Shown piece after piece: positions 11,701-21,615 of a stretch of DNA of 64,000 nucleotides. Position 1 is the stretch's first letter, and each line of letters opens with the position of its first letter. Origin of the DNA: Zonotrichia leucophrys gambelii (lineage: Eukaryota; Chordata; Aves; Passeriformes; Passerellidae); NCBI RefSeq assembly GCF_028769735.1, contig NC_088194.1, positions 3,666,319 to 3,730,318 of the forward strand, read 5' to 3'. The notes beneath the pieces were generated by a model. The model made no database searches. It worked only from the letters and a program-made list of their open reading frames with translations, and was not told where the DNA came from. Made by a program: the position numbers and the translations under genes.

Positions 11701-14700
11701 GCCGGGGCCGTGGGGCTGCTCCTGCTCCTCGTGGGCTTCTGCTGCTGCTGGAGGAAGAGGAGGAAAAACTCCCGGGAAGGTTTGTGGGGAGTGTGGGGGC
11801 AGGATCCCAAATTTGGGGGGTCTGACCCCAAACCGGCCCTTGGAACCCCAAAATCTGGGAGTTCTGACCCCAAACTGACCCTTGGAACCCAAATTTGGGA
11901 ATTCTGATCCCACATGACCCTTGGAACCCCAATTTGGGAATTCTGACCCCAAACTGACCCTTGGAACTCCATATTTGGGAATTCTGACCCCAAACTGACC
12001 CTTGGAACACAATTTTGGGAATTCTGACCCCAAACCGACCCTTGGAACCCAAATTTGGGAATTCTGACCCTTGGAACCCCAATTTGGGAGTTCTGACCCC
12101 AAACTGACCCCTGGAACACCAAAATCTGGGAATTCTCATCCCAGACTGACTCTCAGAACCCCAATTTGGGAATTCTCACCCCAAACTGACCCTTGGAACA
12201 CAATTTTGGGAATTCTGATCCCGCACTGACCCTTGGAACCCAAATTTGGGAGTTCTGATCCCACACCGACTCTTGGAACCCAAATTTGGGAATTCTGACC
12301 CCAAACTGACCCTTGGAACTCCAAAATTTGGGAATTCTGACCCCAAACTGACCCTTGGAACCCCAGTTTGGGAGTTCTGACCCCAAACTGACCCTTGGAA
12401 CACAAATTTGTGAATTCCCATCCCGCACTGACTCTTGGAACCCAAATTCAGGAATTCTGGCCCCAAACTGACCCTTGGAACACAATTTTGGGAATTCTGA
12501 TCCCGCACTGACCCTTGGAACCCAAATTTGGGAATTCTGACCCCAAACCAACCCTTGGAACGCAAATTTGGGAATTCTGACCCCAAACTGACCCTTGGAA
12601 CTCCAAAATTTGGGAATTCTGACGCCAAACTGACCCTTGGAACCCAAATTTGGGAATTCTGACCCCAAACTACTTTATATATAGAAATTACTTAATAGAT
12701 AAAAATATATTGATTTTTACACCAAATCCATACCCTTGAACCAAACTTTATATCTGACAAAAACTGGAATTTTCTGTAAAAATCTAATGTATTTTTGATC
12801 ATAAATTGACTTTCTTAAAACAACAATATTGGAATTCTAACCAAATACAAATCTTGAATAGTAAATTAATTACTTATAAATATCTTAATTATACTATTTA
12901 GTATTATTTGTAACCACTTTTTAAACCCGATATTGATTTACATAAACATAAGTCTTTTACACCTTTATTTTTTTCACCACTTTTTATCCTTGGAAAAAAT
13001 TTTAAATTCTGGACAATGCCTGGAACCGTTTTGGGTAAGGAATCCCCTAACAGACCCATTGACCCAATTTGGATTCTGTTCCCAAAACGGAACACCTTGG
13101 ACCTGCATTGTGGGGCTGTCCTGTCCTCGTAACTGCGCTTGGGAAAAAACCCAAGTTTGGGGAAGTTGCGGCAGCGATCCCAACAAATTTGGGGAGTCTG
13201 ATCCCAAACTGACCCTTGGAACCCAAATTTGGAATTCCCATCCCACACTGACCTTGGAACCCAAATTTGAGAATTTGATCCCAAACTGCCCTTGGAACCC
13301 AAAATTTGGAGTTCTGACCCCAAACTGACCCTTGGAACACAATTTGGGAATTCTGATCCCAACTGACCCTTGGAACCAAAATCGGGAATTCTGACCCAAA
13401 CTGACCCTTGGAACCCAAATCTGGGAGTTCTACCCCACACTGACTCTTGGAACTCCAAATTTGGGATTCGACCCCAAACTGCTCCTCGGAACCCAAATTT
13501 GTGAATTTTGCCCAAACTGATCCTTGGAACACAATTTTGGGATTTCTGATCCCACACGACCCTTGGTACTCCAAAATTTGGGAATTCTGATCCCAAACCA
13601 ACCCTTGGAACCCAAATTTGGGAGTTCTGACCCCAAACTGACCCTTGGAACCCAAATTTGGGAATTCTCATCCGCAACTGACCCTTGGAACCCATTTGGG
13701 AATTCTGACCCCAAACCACTCTTGGGAACCATTTGTGAATTCTGACCCCAACTGACCTTGGAACCCAAATCTGGGAAATTCTGACCTCAAACTGACCCTT
13801 GGAACCCAGTTTGGAAATTCTGACCCAAACTGACCCTTGGAACCCAAATTTGGGAATTCTGATCCCAAACCAACCCTTGGAACCCCAGCTTGGGAATTCT
13901 GATCCCAAACTGACCACTGGAACACAAATTTGGGAATTCTGACCCCAACTGACCTTGGAACCCAAATTGGAATTCTGCCCAAACCTTGGAACCCAAATTT
14001 GGAAGTTCTGACGCCAAACTGACCCTTGGAACCCCAGTTTGGGAGTTCTGAGCCCAAACTGACCCTTGGAACCCAAATTTGGGAATTCTGGCCCCAAACT
14101 GACCCTTGGAACCCAAATTTGGGAATTCTGATCCCACATGACCCTTGGAACCCCAGTTTGGGAATTCTGACCCCAAACTGACCCTTGGAACACAATTTTG
14201 GGAATTCTGACCCCAAACCGACCCTTGGAACCCAAATTTGGGAATTCTATCCCACACTGACCCTTGGAACCCAAATTTGTGAATTCTGTCCCAAATCACC
14301 CTTGGAACAAATTTGGGAGTTCTGACCCCAAACTGACCCTGGAACCCAAATTGGGAATTCTGACCCACAACGACCCTTGGAACCCAAATTTGGGAATTCT
14401 GACCCCAAACCGACCTTGGAACCCAAATTTGGTAATTCTGATCCCACTGACCTGGAACCCAAATTTCGTGAATTCTCACCCGAACTGACCCTTGGAACCC
14501 CAATTTGGGAATTCTGACCCCAAACTGACCCTTGGAACCCAAATTTGGGAATTCTGACCCCACAGGGACCCCCGGAACCGCCCCGGAGCAGGAGCTGACC
14601 GTCTACGCCACAGTGGGAGAGAAGAAACGCCACCAGGACCCCGTGAGTGCCGGAATTGTCCCTTCCCACCCCAAAATCTGGGAATTTTGGGGTCGGACAA

Positions 14701-16999
14701 ACCCCCCAAGGTCACCGAGTCCATCCTGGGGCTGACCCCAGCCTGGTCACTCGGTGTCCGGTCACTCCTCGGACACTCCCAAACCTTGGGCAGTTCCACG
14801 GCCTGACCACGCTGCCCACGGGGAAATCCACTCCAGGTGGGAATTTTGGGAACTCCAAGTTGATCCTTTTAACCATTTCAGGCTTTTTTTTGTGTCCCCA
14901 GGCCAGGACGGGCGAGGCCACCCAGGAAGGAGCCACCATCTACGCTGTGGTCACTCCCAGGACAGTGGTAGGGTCATTCCCATGGGATCCCCAGGCTGGA
15001 TCCAGTTTTTATCCTGAAATTTCCCATTTTTTATCCCAGAAATTTCCCATTTTTTACCCCTAAAATTTCCCATTTTTTATCCCTAAAATTTCCCATTTTT
15101 TATCCCAGAAATTTCCCATTTTTAATCCCCAAAATTTCCCATATTTTATCCCCAAAATTTCCCATTTTTTATCCCCAAAATTTCCATTTTTTAACTCCAA
15201 AATTTCCCATATTTTATCCCCAAAATTCCCATTTTTATCCCAAATTTCCCATTGTTATCCCAAAATTCCCATTTTTATCCCCAAAATTTCCCATTTTTTA
15301 TCCCCAAAATTTCCCATTTTTTATCCCCAAAATTTCCATATTTTTATCCCCAAAATTATCCCAATTTTTCACCACCAAAATTTCCCATTTTTTATCCCTA
15401 AAATTTCCCATATTTTATCCCCAAGTATCCCATTTTTAATCCCCAAAATCTCCCAATTTTTACCCCTAAAATTTCCCATTTTTTACCCCTAAAATTTCCC
15501 ATTTTTTATCCCTAAAATTTCCCATATTTTATCCCCAAAATTTCCCACTTTTTATCCCTAAAATTTCCCGTGTTTTACCCCTAAAATTTCCCATATTTTA
15601 TCCCCAAAATTTCCCATTTTAATCCCTAAAATTTCCCATTTTTAATCCCCAAAAGTTCCCATATCTTATCCCTAAAATTTCCCATTTTTTATCCCCAAAA
15701 TTTCCCATTTTTTATCCCCAAAATTTCCCATTTTTTATCCCCAAAATTTCCCATTTTTTATCCCAAATTTTTCCCATTTTTATCCCTAAAATTTCCCATA
15801 TTTTATCCCCAAAATTTCCCATTTTTTATCCCCAAAATTTCCCATTTTTATCCCTAAAATTTCCCATATTTTATCCCCAAAATTTCCCATTTTTTACTTC
15901 TAAAATTTCCCATATTTTATCCCCAAAATTTCCCATTTTTTATCCCAAATTTTTCCCATCTTTATTCCCAAAATTTCCCATATTTTATCCCCAAAATTTC
16001 CCATTTTTTATCCCCAAAAGTTCCCATTTTTTATCCCTAAAATTTCCCATATTTTATCCCCAAAATTTCCCATTTTTTATCCCCAAAATTTCCCATTTTT
16101 ATCCCTAAAATTTCCCATATTTTATCCCCAAAATTTCCCAATTTTTACCCCTAAAATTTCCCATTTTTTATCCCCAAAATTTCCCATTTTTTATCCCTAA
16201 AATTTCCCATATTTTATCCCCAAAATTTCCCATTTTTTACCTCTAAAATTTCCCATGTTTTATCCCCAAAATTTCCCATTTTTAATCCCCAAAATTTCCC
16301 ATTTTTTATCCCAGATTTTTCCCATCTTTATTCCCAAATTTTTCCCATCTTTATGCCCAAAATATCCCATTTTTTATCCCCAAAATTTCCCATTTTTAAT
16401 CCCCAAACTTTCTCATTTTTATCCCCAAATTTCCTATTTTTTAACCCCAAAATCTCCCATTCTTTTATCCCCAAAACTTCCCAATTTTTATCCCCAAAAT
16501 CTCCCATTTTTATCCCAAAATTTCTCATTTTTTGCACACCCTGACCCTTTTTCCCTTACAGGAGCACCCCAGGCACCATGAGGAACCCGTGAATTTCACC
16601 ATTTACTCCACGGTCCAGTTCGACCACAGGGTGAGGCTGCCCTGGAGTGTCCCCAAGCCTTGGGGACACCGAATCCGTGTCCTTTTGGGGACACCAAATC
16701 CGTGTCCTTTTGGGGACCCCAAATCCGTGTCCCCCGAGGTTTTGGGATCCCGCTTTTCCCAACGGGAATTTTCCCCCCTTTTTTCCCCACAGCCTTCATC
16801 CATCAAGAGGAAGAGGCTGGACCGATCTTTGGTCTCCACCGCCTACCTGGAGGTAATGGAGAATCCATCGGGTTTTTAGGGATCCAAAGAATCCCCAAAA
16901 TGCCCCAAAATGCCCCAAATCCCGCCCATTTCCTTGCAGGATAATGGGGGTTACAGGCGCTTGGGGTTCCCAAATCCCGCCGGCCACCAGCGCCCCTGA
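5657..16999 (+). CDS. CD244: Gene A: CD244 (2B4)-like SLAM-family receptor, nine coding exons
   Basis: Exons: 5657-5729, 8473-8802, 9526-10071, 11654-11779, 14566-14642, 14902-14967, 16562-16630, 16793-16852, 16940-16999. Spliced length is 1,407 nt (468 aa), all phases match, and introns are GT-AG. Order: signal peptide (1-24), IgV (25-134), IgC2 (135-316) with a coding minisatellite, TM (about 325-346), and a tail with tyrosines at 372, 398, 421 and 447 in TVYATV, TIYAVV, TIYSTV and TAYLE. In this family such ITSMs bind SAP/EAT-2 and tune NK/T-cell activation. The four-tyrosine tail, the extra cysteines in IgV and the NPA-x-x-x-R near the C terminus favour CD244 over other members; the assignment is by pattern only. 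A CD48-like gene lies about 9 kb downstream. Confidence 0.8.
6095..6600. repeat. Intron 1 of A: dispersed repeat, CR1 fragment and 25-bp array
   Basis: Positions 6,105-6,190 match 24,455-24,545 (shared GGGGAGCAGAAAACCAGCGG), so this is a dispersed element. Positions 6,270-6,475 look like a degraded CR1 LINE 3' part (GGTTGGGAAAGAGC, then GGACACCTCCAAGGATGG). Positions 6,478-6,600 are about five copies of GGGATCAGACCCCAAATCCC. Gene E's intron 1 is only 370 bp and lacks all of this, so it was inserted in A or deleted in E. Confidence 0.65.
7140..8350. repeat. Intron 1 minisatellite of gene A
   Basis: Units of about 40-45 bp containing GGGATGGGGAATGGACACAG, CCAGTTTGGGATAATGGGG and AGAAAATTGAACTTTTGGG in varied order. 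Long antisense ORFs across it are repeat artefacts. Immediately left of it (6,960-7,090) is an unusual non-repetitive stretch discussed in the findings. Confidence 0.85.
8473..8802 (+). CDS. CD244: Gene A exon 2: IgV domain
   Basis: Acceptor GGTTTAG, donor GTGAGT, phase 1-1, 330 nt. Contains GASLCLEP (strand B), a tryptophan-rich C region (QWKEMHWKRD), N-glycosylation site NLS and the F strand D-N-G-V-Y-W. Four cysteines are present, unlike most SLAM V domains, which lack them; CD244 is an exception with extra cysteines. Gene E carries the same exon, with changes clustered in the C/C' region. Confidence 0.85.
8810..9520 (+). repeat. TGTCCC minisatellite with two extra copies of the exon-3 acceptor and start
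   Basis: TGTCCCTGTGTCCC units separate partial copies of the 3' splice site plus the first about 75 nt of exon 3. Copies begin at 9,003 and 9,278; the full exon begins at 9,526. Each has CCCCGCAG followed by codons for D-P-V-x-R-x-E-L-K-S-Q-I-L, but the first two run into the TGTCCC array and lie in other frames. Confidence 0.8.
9526..10071 (+). CDS. CD244: Gene A exon 3: IgC2 domain with coding minisatellite
   Basis: Phase 1-1, 546 nt. Begins D-P-V-P-R-P-E-L, has cysteines at residues 154 and 160, N-glycosylation site NVS and the strand C motif SYSW at 167-170. It then runs about 100 residues of proline-rich IPGQ/IPEP units (about 177-277) before rejoining Ig sequence (LLRSLPEG, QICLCNVSNPAG, LTCP). 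The other members here have about 10-25 residues in that place. The reading frame is open throughout. Confidence 0.85.
9657..9955 (+). repeat. 12-bp coding minisatellite inside exon 3
   Basis: About 25 copies of a 12-bp unit (GGGGCAGATCCC, variants with GAGCCG). The unit length keeps the frame and encodes I-P-G-Q or I-P-E-P. A scrambled counterpart sits in gene E at about 46,070-46,250. Confidence 0.9.
10120..11520. repeat. Intron 3 of A: AT-rich minisatellite and AT-rich tract
   Basis: Positions 10,120-10,970 are units such as GGAAAATATTAGGTAAAAAT with AAAATATGG spacers. Positions 10,970-11,520 are very AT-rich (ATATATAAATAT-like) in otherwise GC-rich surroundings. Gene E's matching intron (45,304-45,936) is also AT-rich, with a (TA)n run, but lacks the minisatellite. 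Confidence 0.85.
11654..11779 (+). CDS. CD244: Gene A exon 4: transmembrane segment
   Basis: Acceptor CTTTTCCAG, donor GTTTGT (weak but also used in gene E), 126 nt, phase 1-1. Encodes E-I-S-G-N-F-S-L-W then a hydrophobic run of Ala/Gly and Leu (AGAVGLLLLLVGFCCCW) and a basic stop-transfer (RKRRK). The CCC cluster could be palmitoylated; that is an inference. Confidence 0.85.
11810..12665. repeat. Intron 4 minisatellite, first array
   Basis: Units of about 40 bp: GGAATTCTGACCCCAAACTG plus ACCCTTGGAACCCAAATTTG. The same array resumes at 13,185-14,560 after a degraded duplicate of the TM-exon region. Confidence 0.9.
12666..13184 (+). pseudogene. Degraded tandem copy of the TM exon region of gene A
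   Basis: This aligns in order to about 11,400-11,830: the AT-rich tract, the CTTTTACACCTTTA segment, GTTTTGGGT, then a broken copy of the TM exon at about 13,020-13,160 that keeps GTGGGGCTG and the weak GTTTGGGG end. The splice acceptor and frame are gone. The gene therefore carries a local duplication of intron 3 end, exon 4 and intron 4 repeat. Confidence 0.6.
13185..14560. repeat. Intron 4 minisatellite, second array
   Basis: Same 40-bp unit as 11,810-12,665, but many units here lack single bases (for example ACCTTGGAACC for ACCCTTGGAACC), giving a ragged period. The right end forms the polypyrimidine-poor acceptor of exon 5. Confidence 0.85.
14566..14642 (+). CDS. CD244: Gene A exon 5: first ITSM
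   Basis: Acceptor CCCCACAG, donor GTGAGT, 77 nt, phase 1-0. Encodes a short linker and ELTVYATV with tyrosine 372, then GEKKRHQDP. T-x-Y-x-x-V is the immunoreceptor tyrosine switch motif. Confidence 0.85.
14902..14967 (+). CDS. CD244: Gene A exon 6: second ITSM
   Basis: Acceptor GTCCCCAG, donor GTAGGG, 66 nt, phase 0-0. Encodes EGATIYAVVTPRTV, with tyrosine 398 in a canonical ITSM. Symmetric exon, so skipping would remove one switch motif without a frameshift. Confidence 0.85.
15000..16530. repeat. Intron 6 minisatellite
   Basis: About 1.5 kb of a 22-23 bp unit (AAAATTTCCCATTTTTTATC followed by CCC). It separates the second and third ITSM exons. Confidence 0.9.
16562..16630 (+). CDS. CD244: Gene A exon 7: third ITSM
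   Basis: Acceptor CCTTACAG, donor GTGAGG, 69 nt, phase 0-0. Encodes EEPVNFTIYSTVQFDHR, with tyrosine 421 in TIYSTV. Confidence 0.85.
16793..16852 (+). CDS. CD244: Gene A exon 8: fourth tyrosine motif, split at the splice site
   Basis: Acceptor CCCCACAG, donor GTAATG, 60 nt, phase 0-0. Encodes a basic stretch (IKRKRLDR) and STAYLE. Spliced to exon 9, the tyrosine reads TAYLED, without the +3 V/I. Read through the donor, it becomes TAYLEV and stops nine codons past exon 8 (TAG at 16,877-16,879). Confidence 0.8.
16940..16999 (+). CDS. CD244: Gene A exon 9: C-terminal end
   Basis: Acceptor TCCTTGCAG, in-frame TGA at 16,997-16,999. Encodes DNGGYRRLGFPNPAGHQRP. The reading frame is supported by gene E, where the copy differs by an in-frame 6-nt indel and still ends in a stop. 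A further tyrosine (GGY) is present, but not as an ITSM. Confidence 0.7.
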   Translation, partial: DNGGYRRLGFPNPAGHQRP

Positions 17000-17496
17000 A
17001 ACCCCGGAATTCCCATCCCGGTGGAATTCTCCTCCTGGAAACTCCAACAGCAACCGGGATCCATGGAATGGAAATATCCAGAAATATCCAGAAATATCCA
17101 GAAATATCCAGAAATTCGGGGTTTTTCCCCCAAGATTCAACCCCCGGCTGCGCCTCGGAGCGAAGATTTGGGGATGGAAAAGTCTGGAAGGGATGGATTT
17201 GGGATGGGCAGGATGGGAATTCCGTGGGGTTTTTAGCATTTGGAAATTTGGGAATTCTTTATTTTTTATTTTTCTTGGTGAAGAGCGAGAAGAGGTTTGG
17301 GTTCACCAATCCAAGTTTTTGGCCAACTTTGGGGTGGGTTTGGTGCTGGCGCTCACTGGAGTTGTTTGCTCGTTTCCCTCTGAGGGATCTGGATTGGGAG
17401 GAGGAGGAGGAGGGCAAAAAAAGGCTCAAAACTTTAAAAAGTTATAAAAAAAAATCTTTATTAATTGAGTTAAAAATAAAATAATAAGAAAATCAC

Positions 17497-17502
17497 AATA
17501 AA
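17497..17502 (+). terminator. Poly(A) signal of gene A
   Basis: AATAAA in CACAATAAACC, about 0.5 kb after the stop codon. The copy in gene E has the same CACAATAAAC context at 44,698-44,703 (minus strand). Confidence 0.65.
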
Positions 17503-18119
17503 CCTTTGGATTGCTTATTCCCCAGCCCCTCACCACCGTTTTTTCTTTCCCACTGTCAGCGTAAAGAGGCAAAAGCTGGGACTTTCAGTCAATTTATAAA
17601 CTCAAAATATCCTTTCTTCATTCTCTTGGGTAGACGAGTCTCTCCTGCCATGCCATGGAGACGTCTCCACAAGAAACCATTATTTCCTGGCTTTTAATTT
17701 TAATTTTAATTTTAATTGTAATTTCCATGAAACGAACAAAGTCCATTGCAAGACAGCCGTGGTTGCGTGGTCCGGCCGTGAGGATTTTGGCCGGACAATC
17801 TCGGCCTGGTGGTCACTCTGGATTTTGGGGCCACCTCCAATGCTGACCCCATGGACAGTCCTGGTGGCCCCACGCCAACCTGGCCACGAGGGGCCGGTCA
17901 GTAACCCGTCCCCAGGCAAGAGGAAAAAGAGCTTTTCTTGGGCTTTGTTGGTTTTTCAAAAATCTGCTTTTCCACAGAGGCGTGGTCAGCTCCTCCCCAC
18001 GGTGTCAATCTACAAATCCAGCCAGGTGATTGGCTCTTCGGACCTCACCAGCAGATTGGCTCCGCCCCACAGGGAACCAATCCCTGGGCTCTCCTCCAGC
18101 TAAAAACCTGTCAAGATAA
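17500..18119. other. Region matching the tail end of gene F, no exon recognised
   Basis: By position this should hold the B tail exons. On the minus strand GGTTTCTTGTGGAGACGTCT resembles the F 3' UTR near 55,800, and TTTTGAGCC near the 3' end matches F near 55,935. A (TTTTAA)n run lies at 17,691-17,718. No TxYxxV codons are found. Confidence 0.4.
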
Positions 18120-18590
18120 AGTCAGGAGAACCCCAAATCCACCCCAATTCAGTCCCAAATCTGCCCAAACTCTGCCCCAAATCAGCCCCAAATCTATCCC
18201 AAATCAGAACCCCAAATCCACCTCAAATCAGCCCCAAATCCATCCCAAATCAGAACCCCAAATCCACCTCAAATCAGCCCCAAATCCATCCCAAATCAGA
18301 ACCCCAAATCCACCTCAAATCAGCCCCAAATCTGCCCCAAATCCACCTCAAATCAGCCCCAAATCTGCCCCAAATCCACCTCAAATCAGCACCAAATCTG
18401 ACCCAAACCCATCCCAAATCAGAACCCCAAATCAGCCCCAAATCTGCCCCAAATCCACCTCAAATCCACCCCAAATCCCCCCAAATGAGCCCCAAATCCA
18501 CCCAAATGAGCCCAAATCTGCCCAATCCCCAAATGAGCCCAAATCGCCCCAAATCCACCCAAATCCATCCCACCTGGCTCTGTCCCCCTC
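18120..18590. repeat. Intron minisatellite of B
   Basis: CCAAATCCACCTCAAATCAG units. The reverse-complement counterpart in gene F is at 53,100-53,285 (GGGGCAGATTTGGGGTGGAT), also just after the TM exon; the B array is longer. Confidence 0.85.
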
Positions 18591-18640
18591 CAGGTCCCAC
18601 CTCTGCTCCCCAGGCTCCAGGTTGGTTTTTCCACGCTCAC

Positions 18641-18739
18641 CTCTGGATTTACAGTAGGACACGAGGAAAATCGATAAAAGCGACGCGATTTCAACCCCGG
18701 CCACGACGCCGATCCTGATCCAGCTGCCGGAGTGGGCGC
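18641..18739 (-). pseudogene. Gene B TM exon (open)
   Basis: Acceptor TTTTCCAG and donor GTGAGC are kept, 99 nt against 117 in F (difference a multiple of 3). Encodes AHSGSWIRIGVVAGVEIASL then LSIFLVSYCKSR. A glutamate sits inside the membrane segment, where F has valine/isoleucine. Confidence 0.7.
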
Positions 18740-19597
18740 CTGGAAAAGGAAGAAGATCCCAAAATGAATCTGGCTCTTCCTGGGGTTGGGGCAGAGGGGA
18801 TTTGGCCTCGACGGCCCTTGATCCCATACCAGAGATCTTCCAAGCCCAAAGTCAGGGGGTTCTCCAAATCGTCAGCCCAATCCCACCCCAAATCCCACAT
18901 TTTGTTGGGATCAGATGGAACATGGCCATGTCCCCAAATCCAGCATGTACCTGGCTCCCGGGATCGGGATCAACACCAGCTAACATGCCAGTTCTTGGTC
19001 ACATCCCAACCGGGCCCTCCATGGTTCAGGGTTCCCAGGATCAAGGTCGACACTCCCCTTGGGTCTCACTTTTGGCCACCTCACTGTTTGTCGGGAAGCC
19101 TGCATTCCCAGAAAGGGATTTCGGAGCCCAAATCGAAATGCTCGGGCTGGCTCCGATCAGGCTACCCATCCCAGGCCTAAATTCGGGACCTTTGGTTTGG
19201 GGACATCAGGACACGGGCAACCTCAGGTTATCCCATCATTACCGGTGAACTTACTGGTCGGAGGCTCTGGGTTGCTGATTCAGCGAGTCCCAACAAGTCC
19301 ATATCCATTCCCTCCATCACCACCCTCCTCCGGGTTTCCACGGAATCTGGATCAGCCCACCCAATTCCCCTTTCCCTCTCTCCATGGTCCAGGACAGCAT
19401 CAACCGAAATCCAGCTTTCCCTCCAGCGTCCGATACCCATCCCAACTCACTCAAATTTCCCATCTCTCAAGCCCCAAATCCAGCCTATCCCAGGCCCCTC
19501 GGTTTTCTGCTTCACCAATCCCACAGCCCATCCCAAACCATATCCCACCCAGCACGTTATCACCCACCCCCCTGGCTCCCACCTGCCCGGCTCTCAC

Positions 19598-19871
19598 CTG
19601 CAAGAGCTGCCAGGTTGGTACAGTGAATTCCTGTGCTGACGGGTTCCGTGCCCTGCCGTCAGCGGCTCCAGCCCATCCTGCGATGTTTCTTCACCAGCAG
19701 CACCACGGAGCCCTCCACGTCCGACCCGCCACCTCCCGTCAGCAGCTCCGTTAGGAGGTTCGATCCGCCGGTTCCGGTAGTGATGCCCAAAGCCTGCAGC
19801 CGGCCGGACAGCGCAGGGAGAGCTGCCCCCCAGTTCTGGGCCTCGCAGGTCACGTGGGCTCTGCAGCTCCC
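19598..19871 (-). pseudogene. Gene B IgC2 exon (frameshifted)
   Basis: Starts GGGGAGCTGCAGAGCCC where F has GGGGAGCTGGCAGAGCCC; a second base is missing in the following CCACGTGACC. Recognisable remnants include VTCEAQN and VVLLVK. Length is 274 nt against 270 in F, so the frame is not restored. Confidence 0.75.
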
Positions 19872-19899
19872 CTGCGGCACCGCGGTGTCACAACCTCAC

Positions 19900-20480
19900 T
19901 TAGTTGAAACCAGCACTCCAAAGCATGAAACCAACCTCAAAATAAGCACCCAAAACAGCCCGAAAACACACTGAAACACCGCCAGGGGAAGGGGCACCAA
20001 AGACTACAAAAGCCACAACACCCCAAAACAGCCAGAAAGCATCTCAAAACGCCGGCACTCCCAAACAGCAAAACAGGTTTCAAATAGCTGTAAAAATAGG
20101 GTCACCTAAAATCCAAAACAGCACTGAAAGCATCCCAAAAACCATAAAGCTGGAAATCATCTGAAGCACCCAAAAGCCTGGAAAGTCACCGGAATTAGCT
20201 CAAAACCCCAAAACCCATGAGGCCAGCTCTCCAACTGGGAAGAAAATGCGACCAAACAGCACTAAAGGCACAACAGCACTAAAAGCGCCGCAACAGACTG
20301 GAAGCACCGGCGAAAGAGGATGAGAAGCCTCAGGAGGCACCCGAAAAGGTGGTGAAGGAGCTCAAAACAGCAATGGAACACCAAGGCATTAAAAGCACCC
20401 CCTGGAACAACAGGGCACTGAAAGGACGAAAAGAGTGGATGAGGCAGCCCGAAGACAGAGAACGCACCTGCTGAAGATGC
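19900..20480. repeat. Degenerate AAAACAGCACTGAAAGCAC array
   Basis: An irregular expansion of the short unit found three times in gene F intron 2 (51,480-51,560, reverse strand GGTGCTTTCAGTGCTGTTTT). Units differ a lot from one another. Confidence 0.6.
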
Positions 20481-20734
20481 TGAGCAGGGTGGAAGGTGGA
20501 TCTATTTGCGTTGATTGGATAACAGAGTGAGGTCCCGCATCCATCCGTGGGATTTGAGCGGGCGTCTTGGCAGGTAGAAAGTTGTATCCGAGATGTTAAA
20601 CAAATAAGGTCGGGGGTTAAGCACAATCATTAGGGGATTCCGAAAGTACCAGAATGAGGATTTACTGACTGGATGACCAGGCTGAGCCTGAGAGACTGAA
20701 CCGGAAACCGACACCGGGGGTCACTGGACGCTGA
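20472..20734 (-). pseudogene. Gene B IgV exon (stop and indels)
   Basis: Aligns along its length to the F IgV exon (shared TCCTCATTCTGGTACTTTC-type region and CTTATTTGT). It is 263 nt rather than 294, reads I-S-V-Q then TGA at the start, and the GTAGGT donor is GCAGGT. Confidence 0.7.
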
Positions 20735-21504
20735 CTGGGACAGAAATGGGAGGACTTGAGATGGGGTCGCAAGGTTGCTCGGATGGGGGATCGTGTGGCC
20801 AGGTGGAAGGCAGTGGAACGGATGGCTGGCTCAACGTGGCCTGACTTCTGATGGGGTCGGTCAAGAGTGGTCGGATCAGGGATTAGAGTTGGCTCATAAA
20901 GCTGGACAAGCGATTCCAGGTGGGAATAAGTTCGGTGGTCCATTAGGTGGGATTACAAGGTGGTGAACTCACAGGGATGAAATCGATTACACTTGGGGAA
21001 CCGGACAAGGTCGGATCCTGGATGGAGAATCTCTCGTGGCCCTGGTGGGTGGACCTTGGTCGACAGCTGGGAGGAAGGAGTGTTCATCTGGTAGCTACAT
21101 TCATTTCAACTGAAGTGATGAAAGGAGAAAGCCATTAAAGAGGGGTTTCAGTCGGTCCAAGATTGTCGTAAAGGGAACCAGGATGAAGGCCCATAGCCTG
21201 GGGTGTTTGAAGGTCATGGGGGCTCCTGGAAGGGTCCCTGGGTGAAGGAAGAGCACGAGGCCACCCCCAGACTGAGCCTGGAGAGGAACTGAAAGGGAAA
21301 GGAGAACAAGGAGTTGGAAACAGCCTGGCCTGGACACTGCCAGGGGTGCGTGGGGCAGCTCCACCACGGCTTCTCCAGGCTGACCACTCCCTGTGGCCAC
21401 AGGAAACGGCCCCTGTGAAACTGTGGACTGGCTCCAACAGTTCCATGAGCTTCTCATGTTGGGGGCACCAGACCTGGTGGGATCTGGAGATTCCAGACTG
21501 GATC

Positions 21505-21615
21505 TCACCATTCCAGGTGGACTCTCACCATTCCAGGTGGGATCTCACCATTCCAGGTGGGATCTCACCATTCCAGGTGGACTCTCACCATTCCAGGTGG
21601 ACTCTCACCATTCCA
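21505..21615. repeat. TCTCACCATTCCAGGTGGGA array
   Basis: About six 19-20 bp units in B intron 1; the matching site in F (50,256-50,320) has fewer copies. Flanks on both sides are close to identical between B and F. Confidence 0.85.

Noticed and set aside
17978..18027. Plus-strand exon-like piece (TTTTCCACAG ... CCAG/GTGATT) encoding TVSIYKSSQ
   Set aside because: The +3 residue is serine, so it is not an ITSM; it lies on the wrong strand for gene B and beyond the poly(A) signal of gene A.
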